Below, piece by piece: positions 56,064-64,000 of a stretch of 64,000 nucleotides of DNA. This DNA is from a virus. Position numbers and translations under genes: made by a program. The stretch lies in the IMG/VR virus record IMGVR_UViG_3300044977_000094, positions 1 to 64,000 of that record; one strand, 5' to 3'. The notes beneath the pieces are model-generated. The model worked only from the letters and a program-made list of their open reading frames with translations. It was not told the origin of the DNA and did not search any database. Each line of letters begins with the position of its first letter. Position 1 is the stretch's first letter.

Positions 56064-56846
56064 CTAGCCGCGGCGTGAACGCCGCTTGGGGCCGAAGCCC
56101 ATGTCTTCCAGCAGGCCCTGGTTGATGGCCTTCTGGAGTTCGTCGGGCGTCGCGTGCTGGACGTCCGCCTCCGTCCACTGACGGGGCCCGTTGTTCGCGC
56201 CGGAGAACTCCCCGCCCGACCTGGGAATGGCGGGCGGCTCAGGCGCCGACGTCGGCGCGGGCTCGGATGCCGCAGCCGGCTTGTACCGCGGGTCGGCGGC
56301 GGCCTTGGCAACGGTCTCGGCGACCCGCTGCTGGAAGTCCCCAGCGGTCGGGTCGAGTTCCGCGAGTTCGGCAGCAACGGCGCGGGAGTCGAGCAGCGCG
56401 TTGCCGTCGACCTGTTCCGCTGCCGCAGCGCGGAAGACGGCCAGTTCAACGGCGGCCTGCCGAGCCCGCTGGCGATCGGAATCGCGTGCGGCCTTCTCGG
56501 CGGCCAGCTGCTCAGCGAGCTGCTCGGCGGTCGGCGGCTCGTCGGGCGCCAGGCCCAATGCCTTCGCGAACGCCTCACGCTGCTGGGCCTGCTGCTGTGC
56601 CTGCTCCGCCTTGAACTTGTCCAGCGCTTCGGCGGTCTCCTTGGCCTTGACGCGGTTCGCGGCGGCCTCGGAGCGCAGCTCGGCGAGGTTCTTCTGCGCC
56701 CAGGCGGGCAGCTCGTCGACACTCACAGCGGGTGTGGGTGTCGACGCAGCAGCGGGCTCGGGCGTTGACGGCGGCGTCGCGGGCGGTGCCGGGACGGGTG
56801 CGGGGGGTGTGACCGGGGCGGGCGCCTCGGGGGTGGATTCGGACAT
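56064..56846 (-). CDS. Scaffolding protein
   Basis: 260 aa. Pro/Ala-rich N-terminus (about 1-45), long charged helix (about 50-140, ELRSEAAANRVKAKETAEAL), then an acidic/Pro-rich linker and a short basic C-terminus (FGPKRRSRRG) that would bind the capsid. Typical scaffold layout directly upstream of the capsid gene. Confidence 0.85.
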   Translation of the reverse strand: MSESTPEAPAPVTPPAPVPAPPATPPSTPEPAAASTPTPAVSVDELPAWAQKNLAELRSEAAANRVKAKETAEALDKFKAEQAQQQAQQREAFAKALGLAPDEPPTAEQLAEQLAAEKAARDSDRQRARQAAVELAVFRAAAAEQVDGNALLDSRAVAAELAELDPTAGDFQQRVAETVAKAAADPRYKPAAASEPAPTSAPEPPAIPRSGGEFSGANNGPRQWTEADVQHATPDELQKAINQGLLEDMGFGPKRRSRRG

Positions 56847-56930
56847 GCGTGGCCCTCCTGGGGCGTCAGCTGGAGCCTGGCACCTGGCCGGGCGTGGTGA
56901 AACCCGCCAATGAGGGACGGGGAGTCGAGG

Positions 56931-58025
56931 TCAGTGCGCGCCGAAGGGGTGCTCTCGGCGAGCAACAGTGGCTTTGGTCATGCGCAGGCCCTCGTGCCGC
57001 CGGTGCGTCTCGGAGGCGGCTCGGGCTGCGGCGAGGTCTCGGCGTGCCTTGGCGCGCGCCTGCGGTGTGATCGCGGCATGCGCCCGGCGACCGGCAGCAC
57101 GGACTCGGCGCTCCAGAGCACGCTGGCGCTGGCTGGCCCTATACACCGCCGCAGCCTGGTCCAGCGCAACGGGATTGGCGACCTCGGCCGCGACACCGAC
57201 ATCAACTGCGGCCCACGAGCAGCGGCAGTTCGGGTGCCGGAACCCGGCAGCCTTGGCCTCGGCCAGCGTCGGATGGTCGGCAGTGGCGCCGGTGAGCGAC
57301 AGGACGCGGCCGAGCCACGGCAGGCAGTGCGGACATGAGCCTTCAAGACTGTGCGTGTAGACGCGGGCCAGGTCCAGGCCGGAGCGGATCATCGCCGTAG
57401 CCTGCATGTCGTCCCATGCCTGCGAGACGGTCGTGCGGGTGGCCATCTCGACGTAGGAGGTGAGGTTCCAGCGGCGCCCGGCACGGTCGGTGTAGCCGGT
57501 GATGCCCTGCTGGCCAAGGGTGTCGAGTGCCTTCTGCGCTGCCTGGATTCGCGACAGCGACAGGGAACTGCCAGGCAGGCCCCCGCGCATGGAGGCGACC
57601 GCCGTCTGGACGGCTTGCGCTGCCCGCGCCGCTTCAGTCAGGGCCTCCTGTGCCGAGGCGGCGGCGTTGTCGCCCGCAGTGTCGAGCGCTTGAGCAAGCA
57701 CAGTGGTATCGGCCGTCGGGAGTTGGAGCGCGGTTCGGATGTCGACCTGGGCGCCCGCGATGGTTCGGGCGTCCGTCATGCCGGTGGTGATCGCGGCCCG
57801 GACGCGGGGCGCGGTGGCGTTGAGGACAGCGGTGGTGGCGCGGGCGAGCTGGCGACGGGCGGTGAACAGGGTCATGGTGCCCGTCGCGGTCTTGCGGGCG
57901 AGCGCTGTGATCGTGGCGACAAGCAGCAGTTCGACCTGCTCGTAGATCGCGGCGACCGTGTCGCCTACGTGCTGGGCGTGGTCTTCACGGCGGTCACCCG
58001 GGGTGCTCGGCAGCGGTGTCGTCAT
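56931..58025 (-). CDS. MuF-like minor head protein (minor capsid protein 2 type)
   Basis: 364 aa from ATG 58025 (GTG at 58037 possible). Helical N-terminal half (EQVELLLVATITALARKTAT), then SYVEMATRTTVSQAWDDMQA and the Cys/His ending (GSCPHCLPWLG ... RHPNCRCSWAAVD) of MuF/gp7-type proteins. A basic helical tail follows. Packed inside the head near the portal. Confidence 0.82.
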   Translation of the reverse strand: MTTPLPSTPGDRREDHAQHVGDTVAAIYEQVELLLVATITALARKTATGTMTLFTARRQLARATTAVLNATAPRVRAAITTGMTDARTIAGAQVDIRTALQLPTADTTVLAQALDTAGDNAAASAQEALTEAARAAQAVQTAVASMRGGLPGSSLSLSRIQAAQKALDTLGQQGITGYTDRAGRRWNLTSYVEMATRTTVSQAWDDMQATAMIRSGLDLARVYTHSLEGSCPHCLPWLGRVLSLTGATADHPTLAEAKAAGFRHPNCRCSWAAVDVGVAAEVANPVALDQAAAVYRASQRQRALERRVRAAGRRAHAAITPQARAKARRDLAAARAASETHRRHEGLRMTKATVARREHPFGAH

Positions 58026-58188
58026 CGTCCACCCCACCGCCGAGAAGCCTACGGACAGCGCTGCCGGTCAGCCCCAGGGCCAGAGCTTGATCCAGGTCGA
58101 TGATTTCTCCGCCCGGTGAGATGAATGCCGGGATGCTGTCACTTGTCGATGACGGCCCAGGGATGTGGCCGCCGCTGGCGTACTTCAT
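57994..58188 (-). CDS. Small protein with tape-measure-like SPGG motif
   Basis: 64 aa, ATG 58188. GGHIPGPSSTSDSIPAFISP and then GGEIID resemble the motif G-x-D-x-I-P-A-x-L-S-P-G-E found in the tape measure C-terminal region (about residue 1140). Rest is helical and acidic. Overlaps neighbours on both sides. Function unknown. Confidence 0.55.
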   Translation of the reverse strand: MKYASGGHIPGPSSTSDSIPAFISPGGEIIDLDQALALGLTGSAVRRLLGGGVDDDDTAAEHPG

Positions 58189-58523
58189 GGGCGGAAAGTC
58201 CCCTCTAGCGACGGCGCGTTGACGCGGTCGTTGAGGATCTTCGTGGACAGCTCCCGCAGCCCCGCCATGGCCTTGGTGACCGCCTGCTCGACCTGCTCTG
58301 CGGACGGGTCCGGGGACGGGATCTGCGTGATATTGACCAGTGGCCCCTGCCCGAGGAGCGGGGACCGCATCGTGACGATCAGCGTGTAGACGACCATCAC
58401 GCCACCCGGGCCCTGGCCGAGCGAAGCGCTGGCGTCGATGCCGAAGTCCTCACCGAAGCACTGCCGCTCGGCAGCGGACAGGGCTGCCGAGCGGACCTTC
58501 GCGGCGGTGTCGATCGCGGCCAT
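58185..58523 (-). CDS. Hypothetical virion-region protein
   Basis: 112 aa. GVMVVYTLIVTMRSPLLGQG in the centre, C-terminal helical part (AEQVEQAVTKAMAGLRELST). A small conserved neighbour in actinophage head operons. Function unknown. Confidence 0.55.
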   Translation of the reverse strand: MAAIDTAAKVRSAALSAAERQCFGEDFGIDASASLGQGPGGVMVVYTLIVTMRSPLLGQGPLVNITQIPSPDPSAEQVEQAVTKAMAGLRELSTKILNDRVNAPSLEGTFRP

Positions 58524-58831
58524 CAGGTGCGATTCCTCTTGCCGAGCTTGCGGTTGCCCGCATCGGCCCGGTCGAAGATGGACGACCCAGTGGCGGCGCT
58601 CGACTTGTCCTGCACCCCACGCCCCGGACGCGGCCGCACCATCGACTCCGTCCCGCGCCCAGCAGACGCAGCAGCAGGACCCGGCTTGGACACGCCCTCG
58701 GCCTGCTGGCCCGGCTTGGCCTTGGTCTGCGCCGCAACCTGCGCCCGGCCCGGCTTCAGCCCAGGGTCGATGCCTTCCGGGGCTGCCTCCCCGGCGCGTG
58801 TCACCCGGCTGCTGTTCCGCTTGCCTGCCAT
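58523..58831 (-). CDS. Small basic protein
   Basis: 102 aa; ATG 58831 preferred because GGGAGG lies six bases upstream. Highly basic, Pro/Gly/Ala-rich and probably disordered; ends RKLGKRNRT. May be an internal virion or DNA-associated protein. Function unknown. Confidence 0.5.
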   Translation of the reverse strand: MAGKRNSSRVTRAGEAAPEGIDPGLKPGRAQVAAQTKAKPGQQAEGVSKPGPAAASAGRGTESMVRPRPGRGVQDKSSAATGSSIFDRADAGNRKLGKRNRT

Positions 58832-58844
58832 CACTGACCTCCCG

Positions 58845-59132
58845 TCAGTAGTTGGCGCCCCCGCCGACCCACTTCGTGGCCTGCGAGTACGGTCCCGGAG
58901 CGGCCACCGACACGCCGGTGTACTCCTCGTCAGACACCTGCCGGTCGGCAGGCGGATTCGGGTTCGAGCCGACCGTCTCCGGATAGCCGCCCGGCGGACA
59001 GGTGACGATCGCGTCGTTCTGCTCGCGGTGGCGCTGGAGGTCGCCGGACAGGTCCCGTAGCCCGGAGTCGGGGGCGCTCGACTGAACCTGCTTGCCGGGC
59101 GGATTCGGCAGTGCCTGGTCCGGGCCGTTCAT
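58845..59132 (-). CDS. Small hydrophilic protein
   Basis: 95 aa, ATG 59132 overlapping the upstream stop. Pro/Gly/Gln-rich, ends QATKWVGGGANY. Probably disordered. Function unknown; located in the head operon. Confidence 0.5.
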   Translation of the reverse strand: MNGPDQALPNPPGKQVQSSAPDSGLRDLSGDLQRHREQNDAIVTCPPGGYPETVGSNPNPPADRQVSDEEYTGVSVAAPGPYSQATKWVGGGANY

Positions 59133-59332
59133 CACATGCCGTCGTTGTCGGCGTCGCCAGGGGTGGCCCGCTTGTTGGCCTGGGGGGTCTCGCCCGCGGT
59201 CGAGCCGGTTCCCGGCATCGCACCGGAGCCGCGAACGTGACGCCCGACCCGGTCCGCCGCCTCCTTGGGGCCCTGGCCGGGGATGGTGTTCTTGACTGCC
59301 TTGCCGCTGTCGCCGATCGCCATGATCGTCAC
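59132..59332 (-). CDS. Small hydrophilic protein
   Basis: 66 aa, GTG 59332. Begins TIMAIGDSGKAVKNTIPGQG and has an acidic end. Overlaps both neighbours, so translation is coupled. Function unknown. Confidence 0.5.
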   Translation of the reverse strand: MTIMAIGDSGKAVKNTIPGQGPKEAADRVGRHVRGSGAMPGTGSTAGETPQANKRATPGDADNDGM

Positions 59333-59583
59333 TTTCCCTTCGGGGTGGTCTTGCCGCTGGAGCGGCCCTTCGCTGCGGTCTTGCGGCCGGTCGCCAGCAC
59401 GTTCTTGGCGAAGTTGGCCTGCTTCTCGGCCTTCGACCCGTACTCGCCGCGCGCGGCGGCGGCCATCTTCTTCGGCGGAATGGGCTTGTCGGCGGCCACA
59501 CCGAGGGACTCGTGCAGTCCGCCGCGCTGGAAGGTGATCGGCTTCTTGCCGGTCGCCTTGATCGTTTCCTTCTTGCCTGCCAT
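59329..59583 (-). CDS. Small conserved basic virion-region protein
   Basis: 84 aa, Lys-rich. PITFQRGGLHESLGVAADKP and KQANFAKNVLATGR are typical of a short actinophage family placed after the portal. Function unknown. Confidence 0.6.
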   Translation of the reverse strand: MAGKKETIKATGKKPITFQRGGLHESLGVAADKPIPPKKMAAAARGEYGSKAEKQANFAKNVLATGRKTAAKGRSSGKTTPKGK

Positions 59584-59584
59584 G

Positions 59585-61303
59585 TCAGTCCTCCGGGTCG
59601 CCCGTCTCCGGGCGCTCTGCGATGGCCGGCGTCTGGGAGGCGTCGGCGAGCTGCTGCACTTCCTCGGCGATGGTCGTGTCCGAGTTCAGCGGCGGAGCGA
59701 TGGTGATGCGGGCACGGCCGGCAATGTCGAGACCGGTCTCGGCGTAGATCATCTGGACTTCGTCGCGGACCTGCTCGTCAGACCAGTCCGGGTGCACCAT
59801 GCGCACCAGCGTCTCCTTGGACACGGCGTCGGCCTGCGAGAGTGCCGCGGCGGACTGGGCCAGCTCCAGGATGTCCGGAACCACCGTCTCCGGGAACTCG
59901 ATCTCGGGGCGCTCCGGGGTCACCGTCCGGTCGTTGAAGATCTGCTGCTTCACGGCAAGCCACCCGTACAGCAGATCCCGCACACCCGGCCGCCAGTACA
60001 GGCGCTTCTTGCTCGCGGTGATCAGGGTCTTCCGCTCACGCGCCCGGATCTCAGTCGCGGTCATCGCCGAGCCCTGGCCGTCGTACTCACCGAACGTCTG
60101 GCCGCTGTAGCCGGCGCCCTGAACGATGCGGTTCATGTAGTCAGTGCAGGTCTGCTGATGCTCCTGCACCCGGATCTGGAACTGGTTCGCGAGGATGTCG
60201 CTCGTGCCGCCGCCGCTGGTCATCATCGACACCGGCGAGTACACCTGCCGGTCCGGGTCAAAGACCGCGCCTTTACCCCTGCCCAGGTTGTCGAGGTACT
60301 GCTGCGGCACGATCAGCCGGGCCTTGGCCAGGCGCAGGTCCCGCTGCCAGGAGCTGTATGCCTCATCCAATGCGTCCATCAGGGACTCGACGCCGGAGAA
60401 GTCCGAGCGACCGAGTGGCGCCACCTGCGGCCCCAGGTCCCGCCAGATCTTATTGGGGAGCATGTTCGGGATGTAGACGACCGTGCTGGCGTCGTCGGGC
60501 ATGTCCGGGAACCTGATCGCATTGCCCTCGGACAGGTACTGGGCGAAGCTCGCGGTCTCCGGGAAATCGGTCAGCGGATAGATCCGGCCGAGGTCGGTCT
60601 GGTCGCCCACATACACCGAGTGGAAGATCGCGTTCTGGCCCGGCGCATGGGTCTCCAGGTGGCGCACCACCTCGGCACCGTCGTCCGAGAGGATCCGCCA
60701 GAATGTCACCCCGAGGAGCTTGCCGTGACTGAACAGCGGCACGGCCGCGTCCGCCGGGACGACGTCGATCATCGGCTCGTCGGACACCTCGGTGTCCCAC
60801 ACCACCCGCAGGAATACCCCACCGAGCGCCGAGCAGGTCTCCGCCGCCTCCAGGAGCTTGGCGTGCGTGCCATCGCCCATCAGGTCATCCAGCGCGGCCT
60901 GATTCCCAGGCGTGGACGCGGTGACGACCGGTGCCTTCGAGAACAGCAGGTCAGCGCTGGTCGAGGCAATGTCGCCGGCGATCGGAACGTGCAGCTTCGA
61001 GCGCTTTTCGCCGGGCGGAACCGGCGCACCCCAGAACGTGTACGACACGCTCCCGAGGAGCCCGCCACGGAATTGGCCCGGCTTCGGGATGGGCAACCCG
61101 GCCTCGCCCGTCGTGCTGAAGTAGCTCCGGCCGACGGGGCTGTTGGCGCCCAGGTTGTAGTACGTCCACATCAGCTTGTCCGGGTCACCGGACCACCAGG
61201 CGTCCCAGATCCGCCACTGGTACGTGATCGGGTTCATCTCCGGCGGCGGCCAGGGGCGCGACGTCGTCGGCATGAGCATGCGCATGCGGTCGTCGACGGC
61301 CAC
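59585..61303 (-). CDS. Portal protein
   Basis: 572 aa. SPP1 gp6-like portal family features: VGRSYFSTTGEAGLPIPKPG, LLFSKAPVVTASTPGNQAAL, MIDVVPADAAVPLFSHGKLL, QRDLRLAKARLIVPQQYLDN and the C-terminal channel helix region (LIDSQ-type IFNDRTVTPERPEIEFPETV). Size and place after the terminase fit. Twelve-fold head entry. Confidence 0.92.
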   Translation of the reverse strand: MAVDDRMRMLMPTTSRPWPPPEMNPITYQWRIWDAWWSGDPDKLMWTYYNLGANSPVGRSYFSTTGEAGLPIPKPGQFRGGLLGSVSYTFWGAPVPPGEKRSKLHVPIAGDIASTSADLLFSKAPVVTASTPGNQAALDDLMGDGTHAKLLEAAETCSALGGVFLRVVWDTEVSDEPMIDVVPADAAVPLFSHGKLLGVTFWRILSDDGAEVVRHLETHAPGQNAIFHSVYVGDQTDLGRIYPLTDFPETASFAQYLSEGNAIRFPDMPDDASTVVYIPNMLPNKIWRDLGPQVAPLGRSDFSGVESLMDALDEAYSSWQRDLRLAKARLIVPQQYLDNLGRGKGAVFDPDRQVYSPVSMMTSGGGTSDILANQFQIRVQEHQQTCTDYMNRIVQGAGYSGQTFGEYDGQGSAMTATEIRARERKTLITASKKRLYWRPGVRDLLYGWLAVKQQIFNDRTVTPERPEIEFPETVVPDILELAQSAAALSQADAVSKETLVRMVHPDWSDEQVRDEVQMIYAETGLDIAGRARITIAPPLNSDTTIAEEVQQLADASQTPAIAERPETGDPED

Positions 61304-61334
61304 GCCACCACCCCCGATCAGCTTGTGGTGACGC

Positions 61335-61754
61335 TCAGGTCAGCCGGATGCGGTGCTCGGCGGCCCAGGCGCGCCGGTGCCGGTCGGTGCAGAACAGGTA
61401 GCGCCAGGTGCCGTCTTCGCCCGCGATCTCGTACTCGTGCCGGTACCGTCCGGGCCAGCGGCAGTCCCCGTGCGCGCAGTCGAGCGGCCGCACTCCGCGC
61501 CGGCCGCAGATCCATCGGTGCACGCCCCAGACCAGCCGGACCAGCGGACGCCAGGGCCGCGGCTCCCGTTCGGGTCGTGTCATGGTGACGGAGGGCCTGT
61601 CGTGGCCGGTGCCGCAGCCGGGGCAGATCTCCAGGACTCCGGCGACGGGTGCCTGGCGGTCCCCGATATGCAGGGTCACCCGCACCCGCGACGGCAACCG
61701 GCACACCGGACACCACTGGTGCAGCTCGGGCTCCCCGGCGACCACGCACTTCAC
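61335..61754 (-). CDS. Small zinc-ribbon protein between terminase and portal
   Basis: 139 aa, GTG 61754. CPVC and CPGC form a zinc ribbon in the first 60 residues; a second site is suggested by CAHGDC and FCTDRHRRAW. Could be a packaging accessory from its position. Function unknown. Confidence 0.55.
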   Translation of the reverse strand: MKCVVAGEPELHQWCPVCRLPSRVRVTLHIGDRQAPVAGVLEICPGCGTGHDRPSVTMTRPEREPRPWRPLVRLVWGVHRWICGRRGVRPLDCAHGDCRWPGRYRHEYEIAGEDGTWRYLFCTDRHRRAWAAEHRIRLT

Positions 61755-61764
61755 GGAACCCCCA

Positions 61765-63045
61765 TCACGCGGCGAGCGGGATCCGGTTGAACCACAGGCC
61801 CTGCGACGACTTGACCGCGTAGCGGCCGCCGTCCAGGGAGTGGTCGTCGGCCTTGACCGGCTTGTCGACACCCAGAAGTGCCGCCCGGTCGTCCCAGGAG
61901 TAGCCGCCGATCTCGTCGATCCAGCCCTGGCAGCCCCGCGCCGCCTTCAGCCGCTTGCGGGCCAGGAGCGAGGACACCAGGCGGATGCCGTCGAGGACGC
62001 TGTTGTCAGCATCCGCGACCGGCCAGCCGTCCTGGAAGCACTGGACCTTGAGGGACGCCGCGGACGGGTCGACGAACAGGTGCTGCACGGTGGGGCCGCG
62101 CAGGTGCGTTCCCGGGAACCGCACGTTGTTGATCCAGTCGCGGAGCTTCCCGGACAACTCGACGTCGGTGAGCTGCCGGTGCCGCTGGCGTGAGTCCCAC
62201 CGGAACTCGTCCACGAGGAACAGGCACGGCTCCTGCCCGCTGTCGCCGCCACCACGGTTGCTCATGCCCAGCAGCAGCGCCGCGGTCGGCGCGGTCGTGC
62301 CGTAGTCCAGGCCGATGCCAAGCCAGGTGTGGATGGGCGGGACGAGGTCGACGACGTGGACCGACGGATCCCACATGTCGTAGATCGCGCCCTCGGCGGC
62401 GCACCACTCGCCGAGGACCCGGCGCCGGTACCACAGGCCGACGTTCTCGGCCTTGACGGAGGCCTTGTACTCCTCGTCGAGGGACGGGTTGTCGTCGAGG
62501 AGGAAGTGCCAGGAGGCCAGGTCGAGTTCGTGGCCGCGCAGCAGGTAGTTCTTGCGCAGCCAGTGCGCCGGGTTGTCGGGGTTGGTGGTCGCGAACAGCT
62601 TTGCGCCGGGTACCGACATGCGGCCCAGGAGCTGTGAGAAGAACTCCTCGGACACCAGCGTCGCCTCGTCGACGTAGGCGCCGGCTGCGGTGAGACCGCG
62701 CAGCCGGGTCTCGGCCCGGGTGTCGTTCGCGCCGATGACCCACACGCGCCGGCCCAGGATGGTGCCGGAGGGCGCGCCGGGGGTGTAGCGGGTCTGGGTG
62801 GCGAGGTCCCCGAACACGGCGTAATCCTGGAGCGGGGAGAACACGTTCCGCATCGCGGTCTGCGACGTCTTCGCCACCACGACCAGCTCACCGCGCGGCG
62901 CGTTCGCCACGTAGATCAGCCAGCGGAGCAGTGAGGAGATCGTCTTTCCGGAGCGGATCGCGCCCGTCCAGATGTTGATCCGCGCGTCGGCCTCGGCCAC
63001 CGATCTGATCTGCTTCGGCGACAGGGGCAGGGCGTTGAGCTGCAC
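61765..63045 (-). CDS. terL: Terminase large subunit
   Basis: 426 aa, GTG with GGGAGGGGCC upstream. ATPase: Walker A GAIRSGKT (28-35), Walker B AYVDEA (123-128), motif TTNP (153-156). RNase-H-like nuclease: D247 in GIGLDYGT, D279 in LVDEF, D326 in HLFVDPSAAS. Standard length. Cuts and packages DNA with the small subunit encoded next to it. Confidence 0.95.
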   Translation of the reverse strand: MQLNALPLSPKQIRSVAEADARINIWTGAIRSGKTISSLLRWLIYVANAPRGELVVVAKTSQTAMRNVFSPLQDYAVFGDLATQTRYTPGAPSGTILGRRVWVIGANDTRAETRLRGLTAAGAYVDEATLVSEEFFSQLLGRMSVPGAKLFATTNPDNPAHWLRKNYLLRGHELDLASWHFLLDDNPSLDEEYKASVKAENVGLWYRRRVLGEWCAAEGAIYDMWDPSVHVVDLVPPIHTWLGIGLDYGTTAPTAALLLGMSNRGGGDSGQEPCLFLVDEFRWDSRQRHRQLTDVELSGKLRDWINNVRFPGTHLRGPTVQHLFVDPSAASLKVQCFQDGWPVADADNSVLDGIRLVSSLLARKRLKAARGCQGWIDEIGGYSWDDRAALLGVDKPVKADDHSLDGGRYAVKSSQGLWFNRIPLAA

Positions 63046-63060
63046 GGCCCCTCCCGGGGG

Positions 63061-63588
63061 CTATTCGGTGCTCGTCTCGGGGTCGGGCAGGCTCTCGGCC
63101 GCGACCTTGAGTGCCTCGCTGAGGCTGCCGAGCATGCTCTTTGCCGCGTCGGCGTTGTCGCTGGTGTCGTACTGCTCCAAGCGCACCGACTTGTCGAGCG
63201 CGATGCCGATGGCCGCGTAGGCGGCTCTCACGTCGGCGAGTGGTGGCAGCTTGAGGGACACGGTCTCGGCGCCGCGGGGGGTGCCGATGACGGATTCGTA
63301 GCGTGACCAGGCGCGGTCGCGGAGCTTCTGGGCGTCGGCGAGCAGGTCTTCCTTGAGTTTCTCGCGTGCGGCCCGGCAGTCGATGGAGCGGGCGGCGGTG
63401 GCGGCGGCTGTCTGACTGCGGTCGAAGGCGCCTTCCAGGCCTGCGGCCTTGGCGATATTACGGACCGTTCCCGGGGAGACGCCGTGCTTCTCGGCGATGG
63501 ACCGGAGTGAGGCTCCGGTCGTGGGGGCGGCCTTGATGGCGGCGAGGACGGCGGCGCGCTTCTGAGGCGGCAGTTGTCCGGTGGGCAT
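63061..63588 (-). CDS. terS: Terminase small subunit
   Basis: 175 aa; ATG 63588 chosen because GGGAGG lies eight bases upstream (GTG 63597 is too close). N-terminal helix-turn-helix at about 20-55 (TGASLRSIAEKHGVSPGTVR), then a helical oligomerisation region (about 75-165). Binds the packaging site, which would normally lie near the right edge of the window. Confidence 0.82.
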   Translation of the reverse strand: MPTGQLPPQKRAAVLAAIKAAPTTGASLRSIAEKHGVSPGTVRNIAKAAGLEGAFDRSQTAAATAARSIDCRAAREKLKEDLLADAQKLRDRAWSRYESVIGTPRGAETVSLKLPPLADVRAAYAAIGIALDKSVRLEQYDTSDNADAAKSMLGSLSEALKVAAESLPDPETSTE

Positions 63589-63601
63589 GGCGCTCACCTC
63601 C

Positions 63602-64000
63602 CTATGAGAGTGCGGCCCAGAAGGCGTTGCTGGAGCCGGCGAGGGTGCCGTAGGTGCCGGGCATGGCGGTCGTCAGGCTGCCGGTGCTGGTGGCGTAGCG
63701 GCTGTTCGTGGCAGTCAGGCCGGTGTTGACGATGCTGAACCCGGAGACGGCCTTCGCGAAGGTCGGCAGCGTCGAGCCGTTCGCGAAGAAGGCGATGTAG
63801 TAGTCGCCTGCGGCGAGGTTGGTCTGCGTCGTGGTCAGCGCCATGACCTTGGTGCCGGTGCTGGTCCAGGCCGTGGACTGGTCTGCTGTGCCGGACAGCA
63901 GGGTGCCGCCGGAGGTGTAGAGCCCGGCGAAGCACTCGTTTGTGGTGAGGCTGACGCCGGTCACGGACTGGACGAACACGACGACGTTGGTGACGGTCGC
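63602..64000 (-). CDS. Partial tail/fibre-like protein at the right edge
   Basis: The frame is open from the window edge to the stop at 63602 (about 132 residues visible), so the start is missing. Beta-rich and Thr/Ser/Gly-rich: TTNECFAGLYTSGGTLLSGT, TNLAAGDYYIAFFANGSTLP, SIVNTGLTATNSRYATSTGS. It looks like the C-terminal domain of a fibre or spike. It lies just upstream of terS, an unusual place for a tail gene. Confidence 0.65.
   Translation of the reverse strand, partial: ATVTNVVVFVQSVTGVSLTTNECFAGLYTSGGTLLSGTADQSTAWTSTGTKVMALTTTQTNLAAGDYYIAFFANGSTLPTFAKAVSGFSIVNTGLTATNSRYATSTGSLTTAMPGTYGTLAGSSNAFWAALS

Noticed and set aside
59111-61588. Open frame of over 800 codons on the plus strand opposite the portal gene
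   Set aside because: Arises from GC-rich third positions of the portal and its neighbours; the protein is Arg/His-rich without domains, whereas the minus strand encodes a clear portal.
1-64000. tRNA or rRNA genes
   Set aside because: No cloverleaf with T-loop consensus or rRNA-like stretch was noticed by eye; a covariance-model scan was not possible here.

Overview
The window is very GC-rich, has actinobacterial codon use and many GTG starts, and is densely packed with short overlapping genes. The gene content and order are those of a temperate, long-tailed (siphovirus-type) phage of Streptomyces or a close relative. Almost every gene is phage-like. Read on the minus strand the order is classical: small and large terminase, portal, small virion proteins, MuF-like protein, scaffold, capsid, head-tail connectors, tail tube, frameshifted tail chaperones, tape measure, tail tip, tail spike, lysis genes. 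Then come attP, integrase, immunity and early genes. The predicted attP lies between phage modules rather than at a host junction, so this looks like the free (unintegrated) phage arrangement, with a genome end probably near the right edge.

Layout. (1) 1-8.0 kb, plus strand: a 30-bp tandem-repeat regulatory region, an XRE regulator, a BRO-N/KilAC antirepressor, a winged-helix replication initiator with six iterons inside its gene, then a chain of short overlapping accessory genes. These include a small-alarmone-hydrolase-like HD protein, a HIT protein and many Cys-rich or zinc-ribbon proteins. (2) 8.2-14.85 kb, minus: a second accessory operon ending at a strong hairpin shared with region 1. 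(3) A divergent control region (14.85-14.99 kb) with two matched 17-bp operators. (4) 15.5-28.2 kb, minus: the replication/recombination operon. It holds a Cro-like regulator, an excisionase-like protein, a YqaJ exonuclease, an ERF annealing protein, a second BRO antirepressor, an HU homologue, SSB, a second initiator-like protein with its own repeats, a DnaB-N/RepA-type ATPase, and two XRE/zinc-ribbon regulators. (5) 28.2-30.9 kb: immunity repressor, tyrosine integrase and attP; attP carries the 3' end of an acyl-CoA dehydrogenase gene. (6) 31-34.5 kb: an accessory regulatory island with an XRE gene and a Streptomyces-type DUF5753/DUF397 regulator pair. (7) 34.6-39 kb, minus: lysis region (glycosidase-like lysin, holin) interleaved with a papain-like protease, two iron-transporter-like membrane proteins and a phospholipase-D-fold protein. 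(8) 39-64 kb, minus: virion genes, interrupted by one plus-strand lipoprotein gene that has its own palindrome and hairpin.

How it works together. The repressor and Cro-like pair around 28.2 kb probably set the lysis-lysogeny switch. The two antirepressors and several other XRE proteins suggest layered control. Integrase and the excisionase-like protein act at attP, and a bacterial copy of the acyl-CoA dehydrogenase 3' end would be attB. Exonuclease, ERF protein, SSB, ATPase and initiators form the replication and recombination set. The lysis region and the plus-strand lipoprotein carry the clearest non-essential cargo, with likely roles in membrane modification, lysis or superinfection exclusion. 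These roles are inferences. No tRNA or rRNA gene and no CRISPR array was seen.
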